Notes: generated from the letters alone by a model not told the origin. A DNA stretch of 64,000 nucleotides from Apoda limacodes (GCA_946406115.1 OX291561.1:2782273-2846272), one strand, 5' to 3'. Shown: positions 1 through 11,970, counted from the stretch's first letter. Numbers and translations are program-made.

Positions 1-18
1 TGCTTGGCGAAATACCCC
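1..18 (-). CDS. possible third exon of the carboxypeptidase gene (cut by window edge)
   Basis: On the minus strand the sequence reads gcgatacag followed by GGGGTATTTCGCC. The AG could be a splice acceptor, and the first G would complete the split codon left by the propeptide exon. Only 18 bases remain before the edge, the pyrimidine tract is weak, and no family motif is visible. This is a tentative exon only. Confidence 0.25.
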
Positions 19-480
19 CTGTATCGCAGGCAAAAATGCCAAGTTATAAAACAAGGTGTTCAGAATGACAGTAAGAAAAATCAGTAAACCAAATATTTTC
101 TTGGAAAAATTGTACAAAATTTAATCAGTCTGTATCTCAACTGACTGACTAAACTAGTTTATTTTTATTGATTTTATATGCCTTATAATATCAATTTTAA
201 AAATCTAAGATGTATGAAAAGTGCTTGATTACTCTTTTATTGTGGAACTTAGTCCAAAAAAGAGTATGTTTAAGTTCATATGAGATTACTATATTTTGTT
301 ATTTTGTTGTTAAAAATGTTGATTATTTTACTTGGATTTGTTTAATAAAACAAACAAATAATTACAAATTACACATACCTTGCCCTGATAATTCTTGGGG
401 TCTGAGAAACCCGATACGGTTTGCAAAGTAATTTTTAGGCACGTGGTTCATGAAGGGTTTACCTAATTTACCAAACTTAC

Positions 481-690
481 TCTTTAACATTTTCCACCGC
501 AACTTTGTACTCCACTCCTGCGGCGCTAAGAGCATCTTCTAGCAGTTGTCGTTTTTCCTTTGGGACGAGAACTTGACCAGAACGTTCTGGAACTGCAATG
601 GACCAGACGTCCAGGTCTAGCTGGTTCTCTATTTCATTTACTAGTTTTACTTCATCTACATTTTTTACATTTATTTCGAATACGGAGTGC
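481..690 (-). CDS. M14 zinc carboxypeptidase, propeptide exon
   Basis: This 210 bp exon encodes the core of the Propep_M14 activation domain, the N-terminal prosegment that keeps secreted digestive carboxypeptidases inactive until trypsin cleavage. Visible features are the beta-strand start HSVFEIN, the LDLDVWS segment, a VLVP strand and the closing YKVAVENVKE strand. The acceptor is tttcag before base 690 and the donor is GTAAGT after base 481. One base completes a codon at the 5' side and two are left at the 3' side, which matches the phase of the upstream signal-peptide exon exactly. The catalytic zinc-binding exons (HxxE and the later His) are not in the window. Whether it is an A- or B-type enzyme cannot be told from the prosegment. 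Confidence 0.8.
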
Positions 691-1233
691 CTGAAATACA
701 GATTTATGGATTTATATACACAAATCGGTAATAAAACATGCAACGTTTTTGTCTGTTTGTCTGTTTTCATGACTAATAATCATGAAAGGTAATAGATTTT
801 GATAAAGAAACACATCATGTAAATAAAAATTCAAAATCACGTATTTAGGGTCTTTTACTCCAACTAAATCATAAAAAACGAAAGTTCATATATTATTTGG
901 TGATAATGACGTTGCTATCGGTACTAGAAAAGGATCTAAGCGGATGTATCGAGGCATGTAGAGAGCGGGATGTTGAATAAGCAACAAATTTAAAGTGTTT
1001 TGCTTCTTTCATATACTTATTACGTTGTTATGAATTCATGGACTAAAAGTAGTCCAATATGTGATTGTGAAGTTATTTTTTTATTTTAATTCGCCATTCG
1101 TATGAAGAAAGAAAATAAATTTTTCGCATTTGATTTAAAATAGATAGATAGTTAGTATTCTAATGTAAATAATATTAATGAGAGTGTTTATACTTTTTGA
1201 TAATACATTCAATTTATACACAAATTTACTTAC

Positions 1234-1301
1234 CCTTCATATATTTCATTTTTGGCGTAAACTAAACTCAACAAAACTAACAAACCGACAAACCGATACA
1301 T
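1234..1301 (-). CDS. M14 carboxypeptidase, first coding exon (signal peptide)
   Basis: The start codon is at 1301 and 22 codons follow, encoding MYRFVGLLVLLSLVYA plus a short KNEIYE tail. This is a typical secretory signal peptide with a hydrophobic core and an Ala before the likely cleavage site. The exon ends with GG followed by a GTAAGT donor. Joining its two spare bases to the single spare base of the 481-690 exon gives an in-frame Gly leading into the propeptide start. The intervening intron is about 540 bp. Together the exons are the start of a secreted digestive-type procarboxypeptidase. The exon is too short to be found by ORF length; signal peptide and phase agreement support it. Confidence 0.72.
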
Positions 1302-1420
1302 GTCTGTAACGATTTAATATCCGAGTAATTATGTTTGTAATATTTTTATTGATTCTATTTTATCAACTTCTATTTTTCATATCTTGATTCATTTTATCTA
1401 CCTATTTATTATTTATCGAA
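1302..1420 (-). promoter_or_regulatory. putative carboxypeptidase upstream region with GATA cores
   Basis: Directly upstream of the start codon (minus strand) are three GATAA cores: TGATAA at 1360-1365, AGATAA at 1394-1399 and CGATAA near 1413-1418. GATA factors are known to act in insect midgut gene promoters, which would suit a digestive carboxypeptidase. In AT-rich DNA such cores also occur by chance, and no clear TATA/initiator pair is defined. A 5'UTR splice acceptor (ttacag just before ATG) is also possible. Confidence 0.25.
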
Positions 1421-2699
1421 AATCCATCCATCACCCTAATGGAAATACGTCATTAGTATTGATTAAAATAAATAAAAATCTTTGTTCCTAGGATACGGTT
1501 ATCAAAGGCCACAAGGTTATTTTCTTTATCTGAAGTATAACACAAATTTAAGAAAAAACTATATATAAACTAATGGAAACAGAAGAAAATAAAAAAAACA
1601 ATATGATTGTTTAAAATCTTTATGAGTTGAGGTTAAAAGTCTTTTATATTTATATAAATCGTAATCTTTAAAACAATATTAAGAAGCTAATACACTTCAA
1701 GATTGTTCTAATTTAAATCTAACTAACATTGTACTACAAAAGGACAATAATGTCGATAATTGGTGGTAAGTAATTGTCTAACCGCAATAAAACGTACTTT
1801 GTCTATGTCTTTTCATTCATTAATATGTTTCTATGTCAGTAACGCCCCAAATCTATACTCTCTATACTACGCTTCTTCGTTACGTCGCGAACACGAGGAC
1901 GTGAAGAAATAATGATTTTCCGAAGTTTTAACGTCGGCCAAATCTATTCCTGCGTATAATTTGGTCGGTAAAAACTACAACCCAAAACGGCGTTTTTTGG
2001 TCTTGGTTTCCCGTTAGATAATCCTTTTTTTTATCTAGGTTAGCGGTTCATCGAACTGTATACGCTGTGCTATGTAGTAGATCATCATGCCAAAGTTTAG
2101 TGTTCTTACTTATTTTGAGCCATATGCTTACAAAGTTCCTCATGTATTTTATTTTCAGTAAAATTGGTTTTTAAAACATGCAGGAAACTGTATATTTGTG
2201 CCCAGTTTCATAAAATCTAGCTCACATAGATGTACCATAGGATTTTACAATTCATCTGATTTTGACATTTTCTTAGTTACGTACTCACTAACAAGTAATA
2301 AAAACTTTTATTAATAAAGACAGCACAGTAATAATTTATAACATAAGTACATTTATAAATTCCAGCAATTCCGCAAAAAAACCTTCTGTAAAATATTTCG
2401 AACCGGTGGTAAAACATAATTAATTAAAAAATTTACTATTTGAAAGTATTTTTAAAATACCTACATAAATATAGAGCTATTGGATTTAATATGAAAATAA
2501 AATAAGCACAAAATATGTTGCCTACAGAGTCAAATAATTACAGTTTAGCTAAATTTCTTGATATTTCTGTTTTTAAAATATGGTTTAACCAAACATATTT
2601 ATAACATAATAACTACAATAGAAACAGGATTTTAATTCGTCATCCCTACATTTTAAAGCTTCAGGGAACCAGAAGCGAAGTCTGTCGTCTGAAGTTAAG

Positions 2700-2810
2700 T
2701 ACAACAATCTTTTCTGACCCTCTGACTTTCGTTATTTGGTCGCTAGTGTCGTTATCCACACAATTACTACTTTAGTTTTGATTTTTGACCACCGTGTCAT
2801 ATTGCCCAAT
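2700..2810 (+). repeat. dispersed repeat shared with 58480-58620
   Basis: Both places carry a tctgac...ctgactt stretch, then attggtcgctagtgtcgtt (2736 region: atttggtcgctagtgtcgtt), then a diverged gattttt...accaccg-gtca stretch. The order and spacing are conserved, so they are copies of one unnamed repeat rather than chance matches. Class unknown. Confidence 0.45.
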
Positions 2811-3073
2811 AATATGAGGCAAGAATATGATTTCTTTCCACCTTGGTCTTGTTAGTCTATGTCATAGTACAAGAAAAATTATCAAAGATAATCGCTCTAT
2901 ATCGTTTCTTTTGGACTGTGTGTGAACGCAGTACATTCATAATTACTTTATTTATTACGATAAAATTATTACGACAATTTGGATGGCAACTTTTTTTGTA
3001 ATTTGTACTTTAAGAACTTGAATGAATTAGTATCATTAGCTTTTAAAGTTTTTCTTAGGCACTTATGTTACGA

Positions 3074-3106
3074 TATTTAAGTATTTCAGTATGAAATACT
3101 TAAATA
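3074..3106. repeat. perfect 14-bp inverted repeat hairpin
   Basis: Arms TATTTAAGTATTTC and GAAATACTTAAATA are exact reverse complements around a 5-base loop. No flanking coding feature explains it; it may be a relic of a foldback element. Confidence 0.6.
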
Positions 3107-4089
3107 CGGAGTTGCTTAAGTAAGTAAGACCTTTTTAAAGATGTGAAGCTTGTCTGACAGTGACAGACTTAAGGCCATCCCTGCGGTTCACTAGCGCCAT
3201 TGGATATTTATTATTTACTGTTCGTAGAAAGTCTATTTCAAAAATTTGATTAAACGAAAAATAAAACTAGATATAAGCTATTTTAGTTATACCTACCCAC
3301 GTCCATTCTCGGCCTCTCGTGTGACAAACTCTGTGTCTCAAGGCAATGTTATGTACTGTATACTGTTATGGTGATTACTAAATAGTGTGATATGCTATCT
3401 ACAGCTCAGACATATATATATTAGGTGCTGTTAACCGCTTTCTCTGTTAATGATTAAATGACAGTTTCATTCGAAAATATGTATGTTGGGGCAAAACGGT
3501 CGGGGTATAATACTTTAAACAAAAAATGTTCTAAGAAGACTTAAAATAAAACAAAGATACTTGAAAAAGAGATAAAAAGCAACACACTTGGTAAAAATAA
3601 AACTAAGAAGCCCAAGGAAGAAAGTGAGACGGACACTAATTTCCTCAAATGAGTAAAATGATGTCGATTGTACTTGCATCAACTGTGCGTACTTAGAGTT
3701 TAAGTTAGTAAGTTTAAGTTTACAGTCAACTGGAGTATGGGTGATCTGTATTGTGTGCCATGGTTGGGCCCATAATTCTTCTGCTGGAGTTGATGAAGAA
3801 GAAGATGAAGCTGATGTTTCTGAACGATGCCAGCCTGATTAAAATATGTGCTTGTTTTACCCCGTACCATTGCCGGACACGAGGCAAAATAACAATTATG
3901 GGGCAATTTAGCCTATAAATCAAGTTTACTTTAAAGTTTAATCACAAATGTGAAGTTGAATTTAATTAGGTAAATATTTTCATTTTCCTTTTACGATTTT
4001 TTTTCTTAATTCTACCCCGGTCTCTCGTGTAACGTAAAAGTGAGAAATTTATATCTATCCCTGTCTTACAAAATGTTTGTTTAACTTCA

Positions 4090-4345
4090 AAGGTTTTACG
4101 GGGGTGTGGCTACCTGTACTAGCTGTGCTTGCGCAAAAGTTATTCCAGCAGAATCTTTGGAATTTGTATGTATTTGTGCAATTTTTTTCATTTTTTGTCT
4201 TCAGAACTCCGGGATAAAATGTAGCCCATGTTTTAATCCATATAAGCTACAAGTATATTCATTGCAAATTTCATCCAAGTCCGTCCAGCTGGTGCAGCGT
4301 AAAGCAGTAACAAACACATAAACTTTCGCATTTAATATATTTGCA
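4090..4345 (+). repeat. 'agcttttgcccgcg'-type dispersed repeat, 3' portion
   Basis: The stretch aaatgtagcccatg...atttcatccaagtccgtcc...aacaaacacataaactttcgcattt is the typical second half of a very common lepidopteran interspersed repeat. Other copies in this window lie at 11.8, 14.0, 43.1, 47.65 and 58.14 kb. The usual start is degraded here. The repeat is short and non-coding. Confidence 0.5.
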
Positions 4346-4393
4346 CAGCATAAACATTTTTCTCATTTATATACTTAATCAATCATCGCCCTT

Positions 4394-4514
4394 GATAAAT
4401 CCGACAACGTCTAGACAGTCACGGCGCCGTGACAAAATGTATGTCTGCCTGGACAGTATTCGACTAGCTATGTCTCATTGCTCTGTCTAGACGACTTTAA
4501 CGGTGGATTTATGA
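4394..4514. repeat. foldback element with nested palindrome
   Basis: Outer arms CGTCTAGACAG (4408-4418) and CTGTCTAGACG (4483-4493) are exact reverse complements, and the match extends outwards with small gaps to ataaatcc/ggatttat. Just inside the left arm sits the perfect 16-bp palindrome GTCACGGCGCCGTGAC (4418-4433), which is GC-rich in AT-rich surroundings. No ORF. It looks like a short non-autonomous foldback or MITE-like element. Confidence 0.5.
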
Positions 4515-4519
4515 ATAAA

Positions 4520-5685
4520 ATTAATGTTTAGGCTGTATTATTAGTGTGATGCTTGTGCTTGATTTACATTTAATATGCGATAGAAAGCAACAATGAAACA
4601 TAGTATTATGTCTTATCTATAATCACAACTAAATTAAACCACAATTATTTTTTTCATCATGACGTAGCTATTAAAGGTTATCATTCGCGTCACTCCATAT
4701 TAAATACATATATTCATAAAATTAAATACAGAATAGACACCTGTTTACAATTATGTCCTTGATATGTAAAGCTAATAAATTTGTGGGTATGTGTGTCGCT
4801 CTAATCTTGGATATATTTTTGCGATTAGCCTTATAGGCTATCTAATACTAGCTGTTAACAGTGGGTTGATCAGCCTTAAAATTGGTACTGCTCCGCTCTT
4901 TAGGATCGTAAAGCAAAGTAATATCGCCTTTAAACCTAAACAGACTAAATAACACAAAATTGGTTTTATTTAAATTTCCATATCGCATGTTGCACTCCTA
5001 GATGCTTGGCGAATGAGAGCTGGGCCAAAAAGTTTCCAACGTCACAGCTATGCATGTAGGTAGTTTAGGTTATTTTTAGTTAGAATTATATCTCTTGATG
5101 TTTTGGACCCTTTTTGTAGTATTAGAGTATGTATACCCCAAACAATTCTAGCACATAGTAAGAAGCGGAACTATATATCGTTGTTTGTTTTTCGCATTTA
5201 CAGTAGAAGTGATAGAAGATTGTTCAAGAGACGAAGAAGATTTTCCCACAGGAATATTTATAACTAAGTTCCACATGTATATATAACTATAGCTATATCT
5301 AAAACTTGCTAAGCAACTTCTACAACATCACAAGTCCTATACTCACACTCACAGAGTTGCCGTAGGAATCCCACATCAATAACCGAACTTAGCGCCTTCG
5401 GCAATAATCGAATTAAGCGCGAGCTAACGGCAGTACTTACCTACATAATACATAACAAAAAAAACACTTTCCAACCGGGCGTCCCACGATGCCTGTTAAT
5501 TTTTACCCTACTGCGGCGACGACCAAAGGAAAGCGTTATGTGTTTGACTTGTATGTATGTGCGATTACGGTGTTTAAATTTATTTTTATAGCGCGAGTTT
5601 CAACTGCAAAAAATCAATAAAGAAGGTTAGTGTAATTATTGATTTCCAAAAACCTTAAGCAGTGGGGTTGAGCAAGCCCTTTAGT
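4520..5685. other. gene-free AT-rich DNA
   Basis: No supported gene. Patches around 5340-5600 look like worn dispersed repeat, but no ends can be set. Confidence 0.4.
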
Positions 5686-5689
5686 TATG

Positions 5690-5815
5690 GAATGAGCTTC
5701 CTTCCTTTATCTAGGGACTAAAGTATGGAGTCTCTTTAAGAGATAAGTGATTAGATTTTTAAAAGGTAAGCAACGCGTGAGTTATCTTGACGTTGTGTAT
5801 CATGAAAATCTTTTA
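5690..5815 (+). mobile_element. degraded RTE/jockey-type LINE 3' fragment
   Basis: The order of short matches (tggaatgagct, ggacta..gtatgg.gt, gattagattttt..aagg..agcaacgcg) is that of the C-terminal coding end of the LINE family seen intact at 38.6-40.1 kb. It is strongly diverged and lacks the 3' tail. This is an old relic. Confidence 0.5.
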
Positions 5816-6605
5816 AATTGAGGAAAAATTAGTCCATAACTTAAGCTTTATTGCAAGAGTTATCAAAATATCTAGTATTTTTGCGGACCTTTGACTCTAA
5901 TTTAAAATCCTATTACATTCCATTTTCCTTATTCTTTTTCTTACTTAGTGCCTTAAAATACTTTTCAGCAAAGAAATCAAAAGAAGAAGATTTAAATTTT
6001 TTAGATTATGATCGCGTTAAACAGCGACATGACGGTTTTATATATGTATATAGTAAAGACATCTCAATAATTAAGTTCATTTTAACTTAGTCATAGATAT
6101 CCAAAATTTTTCCATTAAAATCTCAAAGGATGCAACCTGCATTCTGAAAAATCTGAAATAATTTAGGCTAGTGATGTAATTTTAGTCACATTTTGTAAGA
6201 AAATATAGTGGTTAAGCATATTATAATAGATCTGAGTCTAATATTTGAAAAAGCAAGTCCGCAGTGAAATATTACTTCACGGCGAGTGGAGCCAAGGTTG
6301 TTCACTAGTTCATTATAATGTATTGCTTTAGCGACTGTTTTCAGGATAACGGATGTAAACCATTAAGTGTAAAGAAAGAAGCCATTACCTCACGAGAAAT
6401 GCAGCAATTTGTCTACCACTCATATCCGGTTGCAAAGATCCTTTGTTCCAAGATGTCTGGGAGATAGTGAGCGACACGAAACGGGGAATGTAAAAAAATA
6501 AAACATTCGGTAAAATGGACTACTGTATCTTTATTTGAAACTCAAACGCCGCACTTCGTTTCTGTATCCGTATTCGTACATTGATATTTCCTTATAATGA
6601 AAGAT
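5816..6605. other. gene-free AT-rich DNA
   Basis: The open frame at 5851-6090 has no recognisable domain and skewed composition (FLLS and K-rich runs); I see no gene here. Confidence 0.4.
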
Positions 6606-6608
6606 AAA

Positions 6609-6772
6609 TGCAGCGATATTAATTTTGTAATAAAAAATATACTATCTTAGTGAAATATTACACTTTATTAGCATCTTCGGTCATTAATAGATTTGATAAA
6701 GCGATTGAAGATGCTAATAAACAAAAAATTCACTAAGTATATTTTTATTATAAAATCGCTATATACCTATAC
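6609..6772. repeat. palindromic MITE-like element
   Basis: Two arms of about 65 bp are reverse complements with a few gaps. The left arm runs from gcgatattaattttgtaat to tttattagcatcttc. The right arm reads gaagatgctaataaac, then ttcactaagtatatttttatt, then aaaatcgct. The central spacer is under 30 bp. No coding capacity, so the whole unit would fold into one long hairpin, as small non-autonomous DNA transposons do. Target-site duplication is not clear. Confidence 0.65.
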
Positions 6773-6926
6773 TCTCTAAATAAAATCTTATAATAAAAAT
6801 AAGTATCGTATCATAAATAGCACTGCTACTATGATAGAAAATATAACGGATAGGTAGCTGGTACCTACTTACTTACTAGGGTAGATCTAACACAGAGTTA
6901 TTAACCTATCTATATCTATAACCTAT

Positions 6927-7800
6927 GGTAAATTTTTTTCATATGCAGATGACACTGCTCTTGTATTTACTGGCACTTCTTGGAAAGATACTAAAAGCAA
7001 TGCTGAAACCGCACTTAAAACGATATCAGTATGGTTAAAACTGAATCTACTGACACTTAATATATCTAACACTAATTTGATGTGCTTCATGTATAACCAT
7101 TCACAGACTGATTCAAATTTCACTGTTAAAATACATGAGAGTAATTTAAACGACCATCTCTGTAAATGTCCTGACATTAAAAAAGTAGATACAATAAAGT
7201 ATTTAGGAGTCCTTGTCGATCAACGGCTACCATGGCATGCTCACTTGGAGATGCTCACCAGTAGGACTAGAAAACTAATATGGGTATTTAAATATTTGAG
7301 ACATGTAGCTTCACAAAATCTACTTAACCGTATATATTTAGCATTAGGTCAATTTGTTATTTCATACTGTATACCTGTTTGGGGAGGAGCAACAAAGACC
7401 AAATTTCTGGATCTAGAAAGGGCTCACAGATTATTAATTAAAGTAATGTACTTTAAATCATACAGACATTCTACTAGTATGGTATACGCAAATAAAAATA
7501 TATTAACTGTCAGAAAAGATAAAATACGTACTAAATCTAGCATTATAATACCATAAAAGACTGAAATACAACCCTAACATACTAAATAGAAGAAATTATA
7601 TTATTAAAAATACACAAAACTAAAACAACTTTTGCAACTAGACAATATATTTCACAAGCAACTTTTCTGTATAATAAAATAAACAAAAATTTAAGTATAT
7701 ATCCAATGAACTACCACAACTGTAAAGATGATGCCCTTACTAAGTTGTCATTGTCATTAAATTATGATGAGACAGAGGCGCTGCCAGAAAGAATTATATG
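6927..7800 (+). pseudogene. LINE reverse transcriptase C-terminal fragment (duplicate unit 1)
   Basis: The frame starting near 6927 carries the catalytic YADD box of a reverse transcriptase (SYADDTALVF), then the thumb-like KYLGVLVDQRLPWHAH motif, then VISYCIPVWGG and LERAHRL, all standard for the C-terminal half of insect non-LTR retrotransposon ORF2. The N-terminal RT fingers and the APE endonuclease are absent, so the copy is 5' truncated. The frame breaks at the stop after 7556; the downstream +1 frame continues an ORF2-like C-terminus to about 7800. It is followed by a CA microsatellite. Clade is uncertain (Jockey/CR1 group). Confidence 0.75.
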
Positions 7801-7846
7801 ATTGTTATGAATTGCGAACACACATATACCCGCACACACATATACC

Positions 7847-7980
<134 letters not shown>

Positions 7981-8454
7981 CGTTCAAACAAGCGCACCCC
8001 CGACCTACACAAAATGTACAATGTTTATTTAATTACGTTACATACATAATCATTATTTTAGTTTAATTTATTTGGTTTTATATACCTAGTCTTACTTATA
8101 AATCCTGATAAATGTTATGTTATTTTATTTTATTTCTGATTTGATTTAATGTAGTGCAAATTTAATGGAGTTTATTTTGATTTTATTAATTTCATTTGAT
8201 AATATTATATAATATGAAAATAGTATACAAATTTATATTTTGAGAACAGTATGGTATCTTACAATGTTTTGAAAGAGCGAAATCTCCTAGCACAGGTATT
8301 TCATACTTAAAAGGAGGATTCACACACTGTTAAACCTATGTAACCAAGATGATGAAATAAAAAAAATATTTATTTAAAATATTTTATTTATCAACTAATT
8401 TGCCTATCATTTGGTGGTCATGAACATTAATATCGTTATGTATCTATTCAAATT

Positions 8455-8735
8455 ACTAACTTTTACCAACAGCTCCACACGCGCTAAATTCTGTTATCGA
8501 CATAAAATTTCTATTGCAACTTCTTTAGTAAGGAATTTTGTCGCTATAGTTCGTCCATGTGGAATTTGTTTATAGTTATTACTGTGGGAAGTGACCTATG
8601 TGTGGGAAGTATCCTTTTCCGTCTCTTTGACTATTCCCGTGCCACATTTTAGCCCGATTGAGAGGTCCGTTGTGACGTAAAGGAAGGACAAACATACAAC
8701 ACTTTCTCATTTATAAGAATACAGTATAGAATATT
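8455..8735 (+). repeat. 'agcttttgcccgcg'-type dispersed repeat inside unit 1
   Basis: It starts as ctaacttttaccaacagctcc, passes through gtccatgtggaatttg and cttttccgtctctttga, and ends with acaacactttctcattta. The same order of blocks occurs at 14035-14270. Being present in both tandem units, it was inserted before the duplication. Confidence 0.6.
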
Positions 8736-9055
8736 ATGGATTCTATTTGCATATACAAACATAAATAAATATGTATGAATATTTATATTTTTTAGTTAAT
8801 TTCAATACATCTATTTAGTCTATTTTTTTTCGGTGACTTCGTGACTAGAATTTTAAAAGAGACAGTTTCTCGCAAAGACCATAAAAGAGGATTTAATGGA
8901 TGATATTTTAAAAAACTGAAATATTTCGTTCTTCATTAATTAAAATACCAATTTTTATAGGTTTAAATAAAACTTTATACAGTTTCATATCAGCTCCTAT
9001 TTTATGAAATTCTTTCTTAGCTAAATCTTTTTTTAGTAAATCGTTATTTTTTTAA

Positions 9056-9929
9056 TGGTGCCCATATTTATTTATTAATTTAAACATATATATATATATA
9101 TGGACTTCTTGGAAAGATACTAAAAGCAATGCTGAAACCGCACTTAAAACGATATCAGTATGGTTAAAACTGAATCTACTGACACTTAATATATCTAACA
9201 CTAATTTGATGTGCTTCATGTATAACCATTCACAGACTGATTCAAATTTCACTGTTAAAATACATGAGAGTAATTTAAACGACCATCTCTGTAAATGTCC
9301 TGACATTAAAAAAGTAGATACAATAAAGTATTTAGGAGTCCTTGTCGATCAACGGCTACCATGGCATGCTCACTTGGAGATGCTCACCAGTAGGACTAGA
9401 AAACTAATATGGGTATTTAAATATTTGAGACATGTAGCTTCACAAAATCTACTTTACCGTATATATTTAGCATTAGGTCAATTTGTTATTTCATACTGTA
9501 TACCTGTTTGGGGAGGAGCAACAAAGACCAAATTTCTGGATCTAGAAAGGGCTCACAGATTATTAATTAAAGTAATGTACTTTAAATCATACAGACATTC
9601 TACTAGTATGGTATACGCAAATAAAAATATATTAACTGTCAGAAAAGATAAAATACGTACTAAATCTAGCATTATAATACCATAAAAGACTGAAATACAA
9701 CCCTAACATACTAAATAGAAGAAATTATATTATTAAAAATACACAAAACTAAAACAACTTTTGCAACTAGACAATATATTTCACAAGCAACTTTTCTGTA
9801 TAATAAAATAAACAAAAATTTAAGTATATATCCAATGAACTACCACAACTGTAAAGATGATGCCCTTACTAAGTTGTCATTGTCATTAAATTATGATGAG
9901 ACAGAGGCGCTGCCAGAAAGAATTATATG
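9056..9929 (+). pseudogene. LINE reverse transcriptase C-terminal fragment (duplicate unit 2)
   Basis: A near-identical copy of the RT fragment of unit 1, lacking the YADD box because the unit boundary at about 9105 falls just after it. The longest frame (9206-9685) differs from unit 1 by one visible residue (Asn to Tyr in the LLxRIYLAL segment). It has the same stop and the same downstream CA tract, so it is a duplicate of an already dead copy rather than an independent insertion. Confidence 0.75.
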
Positions 9930-9975
9930 ATTGTTATGAATTGCGAACACACATATACCCGCACACACATATACC

Positions 9976-9977
<2 letters not shown>

Positions 9978-10028
<51 letters not shown>

Positions 10029-10039
10029 CACACAAACAC

Positions 10040-10099
<60 letters not shown>

Positions 10100-10108
10100 C
10101 CACACACA
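9978..10108 (+). repeat. (CA)n microsatellite, second copy
   Basis: Counterpart of the CA tract at 7848-7980, with a CAACA interruption at a different place; the net length differs by one base. Confidence 0.95.
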
Positions 10109-10582
10109 CGTTCAAACAAGCGCACCCCCGACCTACACAAAATGTACAATGTTTATTTAATTACGTTACATACATAATCATTATTTTAGTTTAATTTATT
10201 TGGTTTTATATACCTAGTCTTACTTATAAATCCTGATAAATGTTATGTTATTTTATTTTATTTCTGATTTGATTTAATGTAGTGCAAATTTAATGGAGTT
10301 TATTTTGATTTTATTAATTTCATTTGATAATATTATATAATATGAAAATAGTATACAAATTTATATTTTGAGAACAGTATGGTATCTTACAATGTTTTGA
10401 AAGAGCGAAATCTCCTAGCACAGGTATTTCATACTTAAAAGGAGGATTCACACACTGTTAAACCTATGTAACCAAGATGATGAAATAAAAAAAATATTTA
10501 TTTAAAATATTTTATTTATCAACTAATTTGCCTATCATTTGGTGGTCATGAACATTAATATCGTTATGTATCTATTCAAATT

Positions 10583-10863
10583 ACTAACTTTTACCAACAG
10601 CTCCACACGCGCTAAATTCTGTTATCGACATAAAATTTCTATTGCAACTTCTTTAGTAAGGAATTTTGTCGCTATAGTTCGTCCATGTGGAATTTGTTTA
10701 TAGTTATTACTGTGGGAAGTGACCTATGTGTGGGAAGTATCCTTTTCCGTCTCTTTGACTATTCCCGTGCCACATTTTAGCCCGATTGAGAGGTCCGTTG
10801 TGACGTAAAGGAAGGACAAACATACAACACTTTCTCATTTATAAGAATACAGTATAGAATATT
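10583..10863 (+). repeat. 'agcttttgcccgcg'-type dispersed repeat inside unit 2
   Basis: Exact positional counterpart (offset 2128) of the repeat at 8455-8735. Confidence 0.6.
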
Positions 10864-11210
10864 ATGGATTCTATTTGCATATACAAACATAAATAAATAT
10901 GTATGAATATTTATATTTTTTAGTTAATTTCAATACATCTATTTAGTCTAACTTTTTTCGGTGACTTCGTGACTAGAATTTTAAAAGAGACAGTTTCTCG
11001 CAAAGACCATAAAAGAGGATTTAATGGATGATATTTTAAAAAACTGAAATATTTCGTTCTTCATTAATTAAAATACCAATTTTTATAGGTTTAAATAAAA
11101 CTTTATACAGTTTCATATCAGCTCCTATTTTATGAAATTCTTTCTTAGCTAAATCTTTTTTTAGTAAATCGTTATTTTTTTAATGGTGCCCATATTTATT
11201 TATTAATTTA

Positions 11211-11212
<2 letters not shown>

Positions 11213-11250
<38 letters not shown>
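11213..11250. repeat. (TA)n microsatellite
   Basis: Pure TA run closing duplication unit 2; longer than the matching run at 9087-9102. A likely breakpoint for the tandem duplication. Confidence 0.9.
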
Positions 11251-11251
<1 letters not shown>

Positions 11252-11970
11252 GCTTCGCCCGCCATAAATTTGGTTATCGGCATAGGATTCTTACGGCAAC
11301 TCCTCAATTATAAAAAAAAACACAGAAGGTAAAATATTTTTAAATAATACGTACCGCCCTTCCCCCTCATGACTGCCCGCCGGCCTCGCACATCATAAAT
11401 GCGCGCGCAATATTTGATAATTATTTTGCTGCCACGTTATTTTAAAACTACGATATCTCCGAAGATATTCATTAAAATCGAATGACGAACAGGGCAATTT
11501 TGTTTTAAATTAAATGCTTATTACTATATAATATAACGTATTTATTTGGATAAAGATTAATATCATGTTTATAAAATACACCTTCACAAATAATGCATTA
11601 TTTTAGAACAAATATGGTTAGCATAAAAAAGGTTATAGTGAGTCAACCTTAAAATAGAGACATATGCTGTCGCTGACTTTTTTTTAGAACTTTTATAGGG
11701 GAACAATTCTATCATACATGATTTTTGCGAAGCTGTAACCGTTCACGCAGTGCACGCAGCGGAAGCTCTCTAAAGGATAAAAAAACCCCGATTTTGAAAC
11801 ATTTTTCATTAGTGCTCCGCTCCTATTTGTGTTAGCGTGATGATATATAGCCTATAAGCTTTCTCGATAAATGGGCTATGTAACACTGAAAGAATTTTTT
11901 AAATCCGACCAGTACTTCCTGAGTTTAGCGCGTTCAAACAAACAAACTCTTCAGCTTTATATATTAGTAT
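11250..11970 (+). repeat. degraded dispersed repeats between the LINE duplication and the gene at 12.1 kb
   Basis: Begins ttcgcttcgcccgccataaatttggttatc and ends ccgaccagtacttcctgag...aaacaaactcttcagctttatatattagtatagata, which are the two ends of the common lepidopteran 'agcttttgcccgcg' repeat. The middle (about 11340-11800) is AT-rich and not recognised. No gene. Confidence 0.5.

Larger units (their letters stand above)
1421..4080. other. gene-free AT-rich DNA
   Basis: No coding exon, RNA gene or recognisable transposon ORF was seen. Short ORFs here (for example 3700-3923) have no recognisable motif. Two items stand out: a segment at 2700-2810 resembling 58480-58620, and a perfect hairpin at 3074-3106, both listed separately. 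Confidence 0.5.
9106..11219 (+). repeat. tandem duplication unit 2 (2.12 kb)
   Basis: This unit begins acttcttggaaagatact directly after the (TA)n of unit 1 and ends in a longer (TA)n at 11213-11250. Visible differences from unit 1 are one substitution in the ORF, a 1-bp net change in the CA tract and a two-base change near 10950. That level of identity means a very recent event or an assembly artefact. Confidence 0.85.
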
